Source: Floccularia luteovirens (taxonomy: Eukaryota > Basidiomycota > Agaricomycetes > Agaricales > Squamanitaceae). Taken from it: a DNA stretch of 64,000 nt. Location of the stretch: contig VSJF01000001.1 in the NCBI GenBank assembly GCA_009739215.1, forward strand, positions 930,001 to 994,000, given 5' to 3'. The notes below the pieces were generated by a model that did no database searches, was not told the DNA's origin, and saw nothing but the letters and a program-made list of their open reading frames with translations. Shown here in pieces: positions 1-11,563 of this stretch (position 1 is the first letter of the stretch; every line of letters starts with the position of its first letter). The translations under genes and the position numbers were made by a program.

Positions 1-1099
1 TAGGACGTTTGGACTATAAATTGTCAGGAATTAGTAACTTGAGGTGAACAGAACTAAAAGCATGCTAGTTACACAGTTCCGAGAAACAATCTTCGCCACT
101 TGTCCTGCACATTCCTGCCATTGACGGGAACTTTTGTGCAAATGAATAAATACAGCTTGAAGCGAGATAAGTTACACACCAATGGTACTTAGAATCAGCG
201 CGAAAACTTGAACGGTGTTGAGGAGACCTTGCAAGCTGTAAAAGGATGCAAATGCGCTGGAACCCTTTGAAACGATGAGCTGTAGCAAAAACAATGCGAC
301 TGTAACTCACCAGAAACCCAAGAAGAACATTTACAACTGATCCCAAAATAGTGCTTCTATTTCTCCAGAATGGTAGGGGCTTTGAATTTAGTTCCAGATC
401 ATCGAGTGTTAAGCCAGTACGAGCTAAACGATCCATTGGGGGAAACATTGTGGGTGGGACCTTAGTATCCTCATCTGCATAAGATGGAGGGAGAGATGCT
501 ATGTATTCATCTAGTTCGGGAAGATATAACATTGGCGCATATCGAGCAAAAACTGCCGCTGCAGGGATTGGGTTTTGAAGTTGTAACTTGCCGCCTTTTC
601 TCAGCACCGCACCCAGACGACGTTTTATGGTATCATGGATTGGGGGTATGTCAGGAACATTTGGAGGGTATCTATGTTCGATGAGTGGCTTAAGGTCATC
701 GCCAGATTCAATAGTTGTTGGGTAGTCAGCATTGCGAGAGTTCGAATTGTAACTGGAGTGTAGCGCGGGTATAGGCAACAATTCGCCATTGTTGTTAACG
801 TCCGTGATATCATAGGTAGGTAACTGAACATATTCCAAATTTCCCGGTGACACTACATGATCAGATAATCTTGGTCTAGAGCGTTCCAGTTTCCTATCTT
901 TATGAATGAATCGCGCAGGGGAAGGGGGAACACTGGTATGGTCTAGAGCTGCACTGAGGTTGAGATTGGAATGAACATCATTGACTGCATTCGGTTGTGA
1001 ACGACTCGCAACGGATGATCGAGATTTTTTAGGGTCTATCCTACGACTGCTGGTATCCGAAGGTAATTCATACAACTCGACAAGGTCTTTCACACCCAT
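1..1099 (-). CDS. Unidentified membrane protein, 3' end cut by window edge
   Basis: The first exon runs from an ATG at 1099 to a GTGAGT donor near 310. It encodes a long, polar, serine/proline-rich N-terminal region of about 250 residues with no recognised domain. This ends in a hydrophobic stretch beginning after the WRNRSTILG segment. A likely second exon (roughly 233-182) continues with the hydrophobic run LLNTVQVFALILSTIG, which reads as a membrane helix. Coding capacity continues towards position 1, so the gene leaves the window on the left. The layout (disordered cytosolic tail, then helices) suggests an integral membrane protein, but I do not recognise the family. The phase of the last visible junction does not fit cleanly, so either a splice site or a base is uncertain. 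Confidence 0.55.
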
Positions 1100-1315
1100 G
1101 ATCGAGGAGGGGCATTTGTGCGTGACGTTCTACTAACGGGGCCGCCTTCTGGAGGAAGAAGTAACCTTTTAGGTAAGTGATTCGAACATACATGTGGATG
1201 CATGTTTGATCCACACCTAAAAGTACCTCATACGATTTGAATAATAGCAGGTGATTACATTAGATAACAACTTGAATAAATAGCATAGAAAACCATAGCA
1301 ATAATACAGTTGAGC

Positions 1316-4090
1316 TCATTTTGAGTTAAGCGACATATTGTACAATTTCAGGGAAAGAATGTTTACATGAAGATATAAGTGCTTCATTGAACCCCAACAG
1401 AACGGGCAACATTTTGTGGATTCACCTACAACCTCAACAGAAGAATATTGTTCCTGACCATCCTTTCTTCGACTATGCTTTCTCAGCAAGTCACTCCTTC
1501 CTCTGAGTGATCTGAAGATCATACTTCTGCGTCTGACTGTATTTCCATCCAAGCGGTTTACTTCAACTGTTTTGGCTTCTTCGGATATCTTGACAACATT
1601 GCCTGGATGGAATACGCCGAACAATTGGTTGTAGATACTGAGAAGTAGTGCGTGTGATAGTATTTATTATACCATCTTGGTTTTGGACTTGGACCTGAAC
1701 TCTCTTGACTTGGACTTCGTTGACTTGAATTTGCTTCTCGATTTCTACCCGGTCCTCGAGATGCATTTGGTTTTCTTGATTGGTTTGTGTCTCCAAACAA
1801 TTAGCGTAGTCGCACGCAACTGGCGAATTGACCACGAAAGGCCAAATTGTTCCTCCAGTGGCAGGAGATGAGACACGATTTCTGGGTGCTCCATAACGAG
1901 TTTGTTCAACTCGTAAGGTAGAGCTGCTAGCGTATTCAGCTTAGAGTGACCACCTTTCCTTAAGATGACCGAGGGATGGATATATTCCTGAGTTTCTTCG
2001 TTTACTTTCGTTGGGATACTTCGTTGTATCTTGTCTGCCATAATAAAATGTCCAGATGCCGAGCTGATACGAGATCCCTAAATATATTGTTGTGAGGATG
2101 AAGGTAATAAGACTCACTCATGTGGAACCTGCATACCCCATTCTGCGACTGGGTCCGGAATTTTGGACAAGAATTGTACATCCAGGGATAGTATGCTTTC
2201 AACATGGGCCTGAGACACTCCGTAAGTATACCATCTAAGAGGTTTGTATAAAGTGTCTACCGCCATCCACGCAAGGGTTATATCGGCTAGATCATGATAT
2301 TTATAACTTCCTCCAATCTATTGGTATCACCATGAGGAGATTCTTCATTCATACTGAAATGATCGCTTACATCACTATGAGATCCTTAAGTTTGGTCACA
2401 TACTCATGTTATCTACATTGAACTCGCTCCAGAGACCATAACTCTTACCTGCAAACCAGCACTAGAGACGAGTGACTGTAAGCGAACATAAAATTTTGAA
2501 ACTACTAGGTCGTACCTGCTTTAGAACTTGCCCCTTTTGTTTTCCTCTTGGTTTCTGTTCAAACTTAATACAATCCTGAAGTCTGCGAGTCAGTTAAGCG
2601 TTATGAACCTCAGCTTTCACCTTACAAAGGCTTTCCGGGTTTCATGGAGTGCCAATGCTTGGTATGCATATTTGATATGTTCACAAAGGTAATTATCAGG
2701 GAACTCAAAAATCATGTGGGCTTTTCCCGCGCCGACCGTCACTTCTTCCGGTAGTCCAATGGACCCAACTGTGTCAAAAACGCCAACACATCTAAACAAC
2801 AGCTTATTGGTCATTACGCCTCTATCAAAGCGAGAGTGCTCACTTGACGGTGAAAGTATCTCTGTCGGTATCAGCCCTAGCTTTACCACGAGCTATATGT
2901 TGATGCCATTTATGCTTCGTAACCTCTTTACCTGTATGGGGTGTTAGTATTAGAAAACGTTTTGAGTGAATAGGAATAAAGATTAACCAGTTGTACTAGT
3001 ACGATTATTGTTGGTAATCAAGGAATATATCGGCAAAATCATCCATATCAGTGCGGTCAAGAATGCCAATTTCGCCCTGGTGATTACCCAGATTATTGAG
3101 TTTAGTACATGTAAAAAAGCAATGTTTTCTCACAATGAAGGCTGCGACCATCCTAGCAGTGTATGCACCCTACAAATGTCAAATAGGGATGAAAGAGATA
3201 CTACATTGTTCAATAACCCACCCGGGAGAATCCAAATAGAAAGATCTATGTCATATCTGATTAACTTCTCGTTATCCATTACCATTGGAGTTCTGCATAC
3301 CTCATCCCCTGGATGATAATTGCTGTAGGTAAGTAGATGAATATCATGTGCTGCATATCCGAACTGAATGATATACTTACTGTGCAATAAATCCATAGGC
3401 TTCTTGAACTTTAGTGCCTTTAATTTGGTTATAGTCATAGATTTAGGTCGTATGACGTTTGTAGAATGTGGGGACTATACCTAAAGAATTTCCAGTGATG
3501 CCTACGACAGAATTACATCAAATGCATTGCGGAATAGCGAAAGAATCAGGCACTGTACCGTCAAATACACGTTGATAGGAGTTACACTCTGTTCCAATAC
3601 CGCTCTGATAGAACAAAACTTGGGGTATTGGTGGTTTTCTAGTGTCTCTATCATCTTGATGGTTAATACACCGTGCCAGGCGCTTAAATGCGTTGTTATA
3701 TCATATTCCCTTTCAGTTATCAAAACAAATACAACTCACAAGTACATTGGTGAATTTGCTCTTTTGACTTGAAAAACCATCCTGCCAAGTTCTGTCCCAA
3801 ATCACTGTTCACTTTCCAGAGGGAGTCACATAAGCTTCAACACACCCGTCACAACAAACAATTATTCTCTTCGTTATCTTCACCTGTAAGTCTTCGGTTG
3901 TATGATACGACGTTGGGTCGGTCAAAAGCCTTAAAGGAGCCTTCCTTTGGGGGCTTGCGGTGGAGCTTTCCGAGCGAATACTCAATGTGCGAGAAATCGA
4001 CTCATTACCGGAGCCAATACCAATCGTTGAAGTGGGTGAGTCCAAAATTGAGTCTGGTGCACTAGGAGTCGATATGACAGGATAAGTCAT
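1316..4090 (-). CDS. DUF2235 (Tle1-type phospholipase-like) protein, copy A
   Basis: Multi-exon gene whose product matches the DUF2235 family, alpha/beta-hydrolases related to bacterial T6SS lipase effectors and widespread, uncharacterised, in fungi. In order, the visible motifs are RIIVCCDG then TWQDG (first strand and its loop), PQVLFYQSGIGTE, IFLFGFSR plus GAYTARMVA (nucleophile elbow, G-F-S-R-G), GEIGILDR, CVGVFDTVGSIGLPEE, and IGGSY..HDLADITLAWMA near the C-terminus. The start (4090) was chosen because the first residues align with copy B at 8197. Two places lose frame by one base: near 2989-3022, where a stop follows FLDYQ, and near 1640. Both are repaired by removing one base, so this may be an intact gene with sequence errors rather than a pseudogene. 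The substrate is unknown; secretion is not predicted. Confidence 0.75.
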
Positions 4091-5567
4091 AATGAAAGAA
4101 GAAGTCGGGCATTCACTCGAGGGTGACAATTCACAGTAGCCACACTTATATGATAATGGGCACCTGGATGTAAGCGCCTGGATGCTTCCGACAACAAAGA
4201 TTCAAGATCATATGGTCAGTGATTTGGCCTACTTATGTCTACCAGAAGACCGGTCGGGTATGTCAAACGCATGTTCAGAGGCTTCGATTTCCAGCTCCAA
4301 AGTTAAGGGACCCGAATTTAATTTCGAACCGCCATTGAAGGAAATATTAGTGTTGGAGCTTTGATGCCATGACTTGTGTATGGGAAAGGGGATATGATAT
4401 GGCATTGGCGACCTTTCTTCGCTAGTGATACATCTGGAATTCCTCTGTACTGCGACAAGAATTGATTTAGCCATCACTACAGAGCCCACATCTGCGAGAA
4501 TTGCAGCGAAGATTTGAGTCAGTTGTCAAATATAAGTGATGAGGCGTACTTCAAGATAGATTTAGGATGAATGCTTTTCATTTTCCCCATTTGGTTACAT
4601 ACAGGCTGTCAATTGATGACAGAGAACCCGGACGACCTTCTAATCATTATAAGCTCAGATCTAGAAGAATGGGGTTTCGACGGCTGGCTTCGTCCCGGAA
4701 CAGTTATAACTTATGTTGTTTCTCCACTATGTGATGCATGTGACGTTTATCCCACAGAACTTTGTCATTACTATCACTGGAAGGGAGTTGCAAAGTTTTT
4801 AGCAAATCCTCCCGGGTTCCACAAGCTCTTGCCCAATCCCCTTGAAGATTTGTAGCCAGGTGCTCTGGCATCTGTCTTGTAGGCCCTAGTGTCTCGTTAA
4901 GTAGAATGTAGTACAGCTAGTATTGGACTACTTCCAGCCCCACCACTCGAAAATGCAAGGAATTGCATAAAGGAATTGCATAACTCTGGTCACGCATTGT
5001 GACATTGCCTGATACGGTTCCCACACCAAAAAACATCGGAAGCTAAGCCTTACATGTCACTCATTGCAACCTCAATTTCTCGGCACTGGCCTGCTTGAAA
5101 TATATAGCTTGAAATATATGTAGTCAATATATTGCTGAAAATTTGGCGCGAGAGTCTCATCGAGCCTCACAGTCAGTTCATTAGTGTAAAAAGTCACATT
5201 TTCTGACCAAAGTTGAGGGGATAGCAAACGAAGTTGTTGGTCAGATATCATGCTTGTTACATTACTAGAGAGCTATGGTTCTGCGGTATATATCGTCATT
5301 AGATGTACCAAAATGTGGAAGGATTTAGAGAAATATGCGACTTTGCAACACTGTCACAGATTGCATGCCATTGCCAATATTATGATAGTACGTGATAAGT
5401 TAAATCAATCATTAAATAAATACTATATACAGCTATTCGTAGGTAAAACCTAATTAGATTGAGGGCTAGAATATGCTTGTTACAATAATGATACAGTCGG
5501 AGGATTGCATTTTGGACTGAGCGGTTTTGAGTAGAATCACGTTTCTGTGGTGAATAAAAACACAAAC
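4091..5567. other. Intergenic region between the two DUF2235 genes
   Basis: About 1.5 kb lies between the two paralogues. It contains a 94-codon plus-strand ORF (4571-4855) and a 67-codon one (5250-5453), neither of which I recognise; low-complexity AT-rich sequence dominates the second half. Two short tandem duplications are visible: AAGGAATTGCATA twice at 4957-4983, and GCTTGAAATATATR twice around 5094-5121. I see no RNA gene or transposon remnant. Confidence 0.5.
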
Positions 5568-8197
5568 TCATTTAACCGAGATGGAACGAGTAACGTTCCG
5601 TGTATCGTTCAAAGGTTCGACTGCGGAATATCTTTTCCAACTCTCCTTCTGGCTCTCTCTCCTTTGAAGGTCGTTCTTCCCTCTGAAGGAATGGACGATC
5701 AGACTTCTCCGCTTACTCTCAAGCTTCACGGTTCCTTTTTGATTTTCCACCTCTACTGTGTGCGCTTCTTCAGCTATTTTGATGGCACTGTTCAAATTAG
5801 GTTGTCCAAACAGTGTTTTATAGAGACGAGAACCAGCGCGGCTGAGAGTTTTCACTATTCCACCTGGATTTTGATTTTCCAAACGATCGGTGTAGTTTCG
5901 TGCGAGTGGCGACTCTGGTACAAACGGCCAGTTTGTTTGTAATTCTTCTTCCAATGGCAGGAGATGACATATGATTTCTGGGTGCTCTGTCATGAGCTTA
6001 GATAAATCTGCAGGCAGAGATGCCTGTAATTTGACTGAGGGGTGAATGCATTCATGAGTTGTATCATTCATTGATTTTGGGAGGGTGCGCTGTATGGTTC
6101 GAGCGATGGAAAATAGTCCAGTGGCAGAGCTAACAAAGAATCGTCAATTCTAGTATCAAGATTCAATAGGAGAAAGTAATCACTCATGTGGTACTTGCTT
6201 GCCCCATGCTGCAACTGGCTTGGGAATTTTGGACAAGTATTTGACATCGAGAGACAAGATAGTCCCAACGTGGGCCTAAAAAATGACCATGAATGGGTCT
6301 TCAAAACCAGTCGAGTTATATTCATACCGCCATCCAAGCAAGTGTTATATCAGCAAGATCATGATCTGGGTAACTACCTCCAATCTGTGGATGCCGCAAT
6401 GAAAATCACATACTTCAGTGCAATGCGGAAAAAAACACTTACATCACTATGTGAACCTTTCGAAGTAGTACTCTTGTGTCATTATACCATACTTTCTAAG
6501 AACAAGGTCCCTTACCTGCAAACCAGCACTAGAGGGTGTTGATGAGCCGTCAGAGCACACAGAACTGCAAATTTAAACATACCTGTCTCAAAACTTGACC
6601 TTTCTCTTTTCCTTTTGGAGTTTGAGTAAACTTGTTGCAATCCTGTGAATCGTTTATTTGTTAGATAAGTGTTAAGCACATAACTGTCGCCTTACAAAGT
6701 CAGCTCGTGTTTCATGTAGCGCTAGTGCTTGAAATGCATATTGAATATGTTCGCCAAGATCACTATCGTGGAACCCAAAGAGCATGCGTGCTTTTCTCGA
6801 GCCTATCGTCAATTCTTCTGGTAGTCCAAGGGACCCAACTGTGTCAAAAACGCCAACACACCTGAATAAAAATTGATTAATTAATTAACAACAACGAAAA
6901 AAATAGAGTGCTCTCACTTGATTGTGAAAGTGTCTCTGTCAGGATCGGCTCTGGCTTTACCACGAGCTTTATGCTGATCCCATCTTTCTAATTTCAATTT
7001 CATTGCCTCTCGATCTGTACGAAGTATTTCAGGGAACGCTTTTAGAACCGAGAAATATAGACTAACCAGCTGCGTTGCGACTATTACCATATCTTTGGTA
7101 GTCAAGGAATACTTGTGCAAAATCGTCCATATCACTGCGATCAAGGACACCGATTTCGCCCTATAGGATTCGAATCACCAGTAAGCTCATATCATGCAAA
7201 AGAAGGAAGTCTGCTTACAATGAAAGATGCGACCATCCTAGCTGTGTATGCACCCTATAAACATACATAAGAAGTGAGAATCGCAAAGTGTATGTATTTT
7301 CATGTGACTCACCCGAGAGAAGCCAAATAGAAATATCTATGTCATTAATGAAGTTAAATTCTTGTCATTTATTCATGTTTAATAACACCCCGCTTACCTC
7401 ATCTCCAGGTGAATAATTACTGTACGTGAATAGTTAGTAATGAATGCCATATACGGTGATGAAAGCTGCGCAATAGGTACTTACTGTGCAATAAATCCAT
7501 AGGCTTCTTCGACTTTATCAACTTCGGTTGTAATTTTAGATGTGATTTCATTGATGTTTCATTGAACGAAAGAACCATACCTAGAGAACTTCCTGTGGCG
7601 CCTAAAATCAAATTGTGTCAGATATTCATCCGATAGTGACAGAATAGACTCCGTACCATCTACTACTCGGTCATACAAATTGCAATCAGTTCCGACGCCA
7701 GTTTGATAGAATAAAACTTGAGGAATTGGTGGGTTTCCTGGTTCTCTGTCGTCTTGGTAGTTGATACTTCTCGCGAGGCGCTGCGATTCGTCATTAGTAT
7801 CTCATTCGCGGCATCGATCAGATGAGAACTCACAAGAATATTGGTAAACTTGCTCTTTTGTTGTGTTGAGATACCGTCTTGCCATGTTCTGTATTGAACC
7901 GCCTTTTTGACCTTTCTGGGACAAGAGGCTTAACGACTGTAGCACATACCCATCGCAACAAACAATAATCCTCTTTTTTATTCTCACATGCAGGTCTTCA
8001 GTGGTGTGGTATAATGTAGGGTCAGTAGAAAGCCTTGGGGGAAAGTTCCTGGGTCTATAAGTTGTAGCACCGTCCGTGTGAACACCCAAAGCGCGGGAAA
8101 CTAGTATATTTCCCTGAATGGTAGGCATCGTTGTAGAAGGGGAGTCCAAAACTGAGTCTGATGTACTGGGAACTAGAATTGTAGGAGGAGTAGACAT
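5568..8197 (-). CDS. DUF2235 (Tle1-type phospholipase-like) protein, copy B
   Basis: Tandem paralogue of the gene at 1316-4090, same strand and same intron-exon plan. Motifs in order: RIIVCCDG, an intron, TWQDG, PQVLFYQTGVGTD, GATGSSLG, VDKVEEAYGFIA, IFLFGFSR split by an intron from GAYTARMVASFI (the nucleophile elbow), GEIGVLDRSDMDDFAQ, CVGVFDTVGSLGLPEE, and CWFAGSHSD joined to IGGSYPDHDLADITLAWMA. The last exon begins around HECIHPSVKLQ and ends in a basic, serine-rich tail at 5568. The first ~30 residues (STPPTILVPSTSDSVLDSP) are low complexity and match copy A, supporting the start. Frames are consistent across all the introns I traced. Predicted cytosolic hydrolase of unknown substrate; it could act on lipids by analogy with Tle1, but that is inference. 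Confidence 0.8.
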
Positions 8198-8833
8198 GGT
8201 CAAAGGGGAGGTGGGGGTGTGGGTAATTCAATACTTCACAGCGCTCATACTTATAAGTACTGATATAAGCGCCTCTTGGCCGTGCTGTTTTGATCTTCAT
8301 CACGGAAAGAACGGGGAAGGGTCAAACGCTTGATCAACACTGCCAGACTATTTTTGGGTTAACGGCCGGTGACCCCCCAACTGCTTTATTTAGATCCGTA
8401 AAGTATAAGAGTATTTGATTTGTGCCAGTTTACTGCCTGAGCTGTGGATATCTGCTTGAACAGAGAGCTGTACTGCTATTTTTCGGGCGAGTTCAATCGT
8501 TGTGTCGTAATGCCTATATTCTCGCATGAACGCACAAGTTGAATTGAAGGCTGGACAGCTTACTCATCAATATTGTCGGTATTTGTTTCAACTCTTCTTC
8601 CGCCGGATCCTTGACGTTTGTTGTTTCATTATAAATAATCCATACACCGAGCATGCAAACATATTGTCAACGAGCGGGCTCTTACAAATATCACTTTCAG
8701 TTATGCTCAATTCTATTGCTATAGAAACGACTAAGCAACTCCAGTTTCATCACTCCAACGCTCAGCAATCCTATGCACCATCGGCACAAATATCAGTCCG
8801 CGAAGTAGGGACGAATGAATTCGGAGGCATTTT
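8198..8833. other. Intergenic region downstream of NUS1
   Basis: About 640 bases between the 3' end of NUS1 and the start of DUF2235 copy B, so it should contain the promoter of copy B. The plus-strand ORF that covers much of it (8526-9035) is antisense to the last NUS1 exons and looks like a shadow. Nothing else is recognisable. Confidence 0.5.
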
Positions 8834-10089
8834 CTATTTTCCGAAACGCATTTCTGCAGAAGAAAACTCATCCAATGCCTCTCGAAATACCGTTTCATCC
8901 AATAATGTCGGAGATCTAGAATTATTCGTCGACCAAATCCAGCTGTCTTGGGGAGTGTCACTTATTCGGGTGCGGCTACTCCAAATCTCAGGACGTGATC
9001 AAATAGGAGTCAGAATGCTTACTAGATTTCTGTAAGCCGGATATGCCACGGAGGAAAGTTATACAACTCTAAAGGAGCAAGAGAGTGTCCTATAGGAGAT
9101 ATATGGTGTACAATCATGAAATCTGGAGACGAAAGCCCTTCACTGCCTTGAAATAGGTTATTCAGAGAAGTAACCAAGGAGAAAGCGAGAAAATGATTCA
9201 TACTCTCTAATAATACGTCTAGCTCATCCACAGTTATTTTGAATGCATCTTTTGCTTTTGTGGGCTTGTTCTCACAATGTGATCGGACCAGCGAACGAGA
9301 AACAGAAGCTATAGCAGCTTTGGAAGCTTCCTTTGAAATTAGACATAATGTCAATTGGTTTTGGTTAACATACGCATCAGGACCTATTACATCGTCAAGT
9401 ATATATTTACTATACACGAAACATGACTCACGCTGGCGGCGTCTCAATAGCTTGCTTGAGGACTTCTTGCGAGAAACCTTATCGGCGACAACCATGGAAA
9501 TTGTCGGTACTACTCCGCGTAGATCATGCTGGGGTGATAATGGTCTTGATTCCGAATAATCGGAAGGGGGTGGAGTAAGCGGATATTCAATTTCTGATTC
9601 ACTTGTATCGTTTTCGGTATTGGATACTGGGAGACGTTCACGAATGCGTTGCGCTCCACTGAGAAGAAAGCCTGATCTGAGCATGTGAGAAAGGGAGTTC
9701 GTGAATCAATAGCACGTACCTTGTTCCTCATATGCTGTGAGCTTCTCAATGCCAAGTCTCCGACACCAGCCAACGACATCAGTAACACACTGTATCAGTG
9801 CTTCTTCGGAAACCTCTGCACTCCAGCCAGGGTCCACAACAAGGAGAAGAGCGAGATGTTTTGGAATGCGTCTTCTAGTGACATTAAGTGGATGAGGAGG
9901 TGTCCATGTTTGTCTTTTCCATACGGAATGAGCGAAGAGATATACGAGATAAATGAGGTGAAGGATGCGAAGTAGTGCCTTCAACACGAAATTCATCAGA
10001 AGACCCATTAATGGGTTAGAGATGAGTGATAAGATAAATAACGAACTGCACAAAATTCGAGAACTAGAAGATGTTGACGTGGAGATCAA
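8834..10089 (-). CDS. NUS1: NUS1: dehydrodolichyl diphosphate synthase complex subunit (NgBR homologue)
   Basis: Non-catalytic partner of cis-prenyltransferase in dolichol synthesis at the ER. Exon 1 (10089-9720) carries a hydrophobic segment (about residues 20-58) followed by RRRIPKHLALLLVVDP and a CRRLGIEKLTAYEEQG block. Exon 2 is 9671-9432, exon 3 is 9383-9023 and exon 4 is 8978-8834. The 48-nt intron after RRRQ restores the family string NQNQLTLCLISKEASKAAIA. Exon 3 ends in SSPDFMIVHH and FPPWHIRLTEI. A naive reading stops there, but a 44-nt intron (9022-8979) joins it to a last exon that ends DEFSSAEMRFGK. This matches the C-terminus of animal NgBR, where the R-x-G motif completes the partner's active site. 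Length about 370 residues. No frame breaks. Confidence 0.9.
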
Positions 10090-10274
10090 TTGCAGGTGAT
10101 TTTTAAGTCCATTTTTGGTAATATTTGCTTATTTTGGTCCAATCCCCATATCATGTAAGCAGACGTCACACAGCCTCGATTGCAGTATTTCAAACTGTAC
10201 ATTAATATTGTTCTTGTAATAGTTCAACGAAAAGTTGCAGAGTTTCATTATTACGATCTTTACGAGACAACGCT

Positions 10275-11312
10275 TCATGTAAGAGAAACTTCGTCGTTCA
10301 TACCCTTCTTGATTTTTAGCAGAATATTCGTCTTCCAATTGTCTAGTTTGGTGACTTGGTCAAACTCAACAACGGCACCGGTGAATGCTTCCTGGTCACC
10401 AGCCTCGAACGCCTCAGTCAATGCATTTACGAACTTTGCTTCGCGAGTCGATGAGAATGTTGTGTCTTTGTTTGAGTATTTGAGCATGTTACGCTTTGCC
10501 ATGACCGAGTCCTTTGGGGTATGATGTTTAAGAGACAAATAATACTTAGAAAGATGATTGTAAAACCCACATTCATAGCCAAAGCACAAAGTCCGGCACG
10601 AAGCCAATATTCCTTTACGCTGTATTTGGTTAATGGAGATGTAAGAGAGTGGTCCGCAACTTGTTCGTATCGAGCAATAGCTTGGGGAAATTCGTCAATC
10701 TCAGCATGCAGATCTGCAGCATCCTTGTAACAGGCATTTGCAGTACTGGAGGGGAAATCAGTGGGAAAACCCAACTTAGGTTTTGCTAAACTTACGCAGC
10801 TGCGTCCTCCTGAGCATACCAGTCGCCAGCTCTCACAAAGCTCTCACAAGCTTTCCGCACGTCATTTGATTCTTGCAAGTAAATTTGGCCAATTTCTTTC
10901 TCTCTGTCCGCTGCTTGTCTGAATCTACCGCCTTGAGTCAAATGGATGATCGTTTGGGTTAACGCTTGTACTGCCACTGCGAAATTCAAGGTTGTCAAGA
11001 TGATCAGATACTTAATCATTAGTATGACACCCACAATCCGGAAATCCTCTCTTATAAGCTTTTGCAGCATTCCACCAAGCATTAGAAGCTTCGTTGGTTT
11101 CCTTGCATTTCTCGCGACATTCAGCTTCTCTAGCAAAATGCGTCCCCAGCTTCTTTAAATAGCTTCTCAAGTTTGAACGAATTGGCAGCTTGCTGATATA
11201 GATCACCTGCTTCTTCAAACTTGCTTGACGAAGAAGCAAACCATCCACTAGAAGAGTTGGCCTTTTTATCAGCCTTTTCGAGTAAAACTTGAGCTGGAGA
11301 CTTCGATGGCAT
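10275..11312 (-). CDS. SEC17: Alpha-SNAP (Sec17), NSF/Sec18 adaptor for SNARE disassembly
   Basis: TPR-like helical protein that recruits Sec18/NSF to SNARE complexes in the cytosol. The N-terminus is MPSKSPAQVLLEKADKKA followed by WFASSSSKFEEAGDLYQQAA. Then come KFKEAGDAF-type, ECREKCKETNEASNAWWNAAKAYKR, QAADREKEIGQIY, ACESFVRAGDWYAQEDA and PQAIARYEQVADHSL. The C-terminus is DNWKTNILLKIKKGMNDEVSLT, typical of the family's leucine-containing Sec18-activating end. Several introns are evident (for example around 10525-10580, 10745-10795 and 10960-11040). At the AAAA run 11135-11138 (TTTT on the coding strand) the frame slips by one base between GDAF and REAECRE, with no room for an intron. Because the gene is essential in fungi, I read this as an extra base in the sequence. 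Confidence 0.9.
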
Positions 11313-11563
11313 GATGGTTGTTGTTAGCTTAGTAGGATGGAGTAGAGTAAGGGGTAACGCAGGCTGCGTAGCTGTGCATGTCACATTGTGGTAATCAAAG
11401 CATCAATGATAATATTTATCTTTATGCACTTGATCATCTGATCACGGCCATTTCGTCCTTCAACATGGCAGTTGCAACTTTGGCTTGAATCCTTCACTAG
11501 TATAACATCTTTTTTATCAAGGCTATCGGATATTACTATCCGACTTTATTTTTACCCTCTACA

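Noticed and set aside
2989..3022. In-frame stop in DUF2235 copy A as evidence of a pseudogene
   Set aside because: Removing one base restores a frame that matches copy B in codon phase at the next intron, and the same +1 pattern occurs in essential genes, so a sequence error is more likely.
4571..4855. 94-codon plus-strand ORF as a gene
   Set aside because: No known domain, no signal peptide or helices, and no paralogue in the window; left only as a note in the intergenic entry.
7155..7180. tRNA-like B box (GATTCGAATC)
   Set aside because: It lies in an intron of DUF2235 copy B; no acceptor stem or anticodon arm can be formed around it.
8526..9035. 169-codon plus-strand ORF
   Set aside because: It is antisense to the last two NUS1 exons, which carry the conserved C-terminal motif; the plus-strand protein has no recognisable feature.
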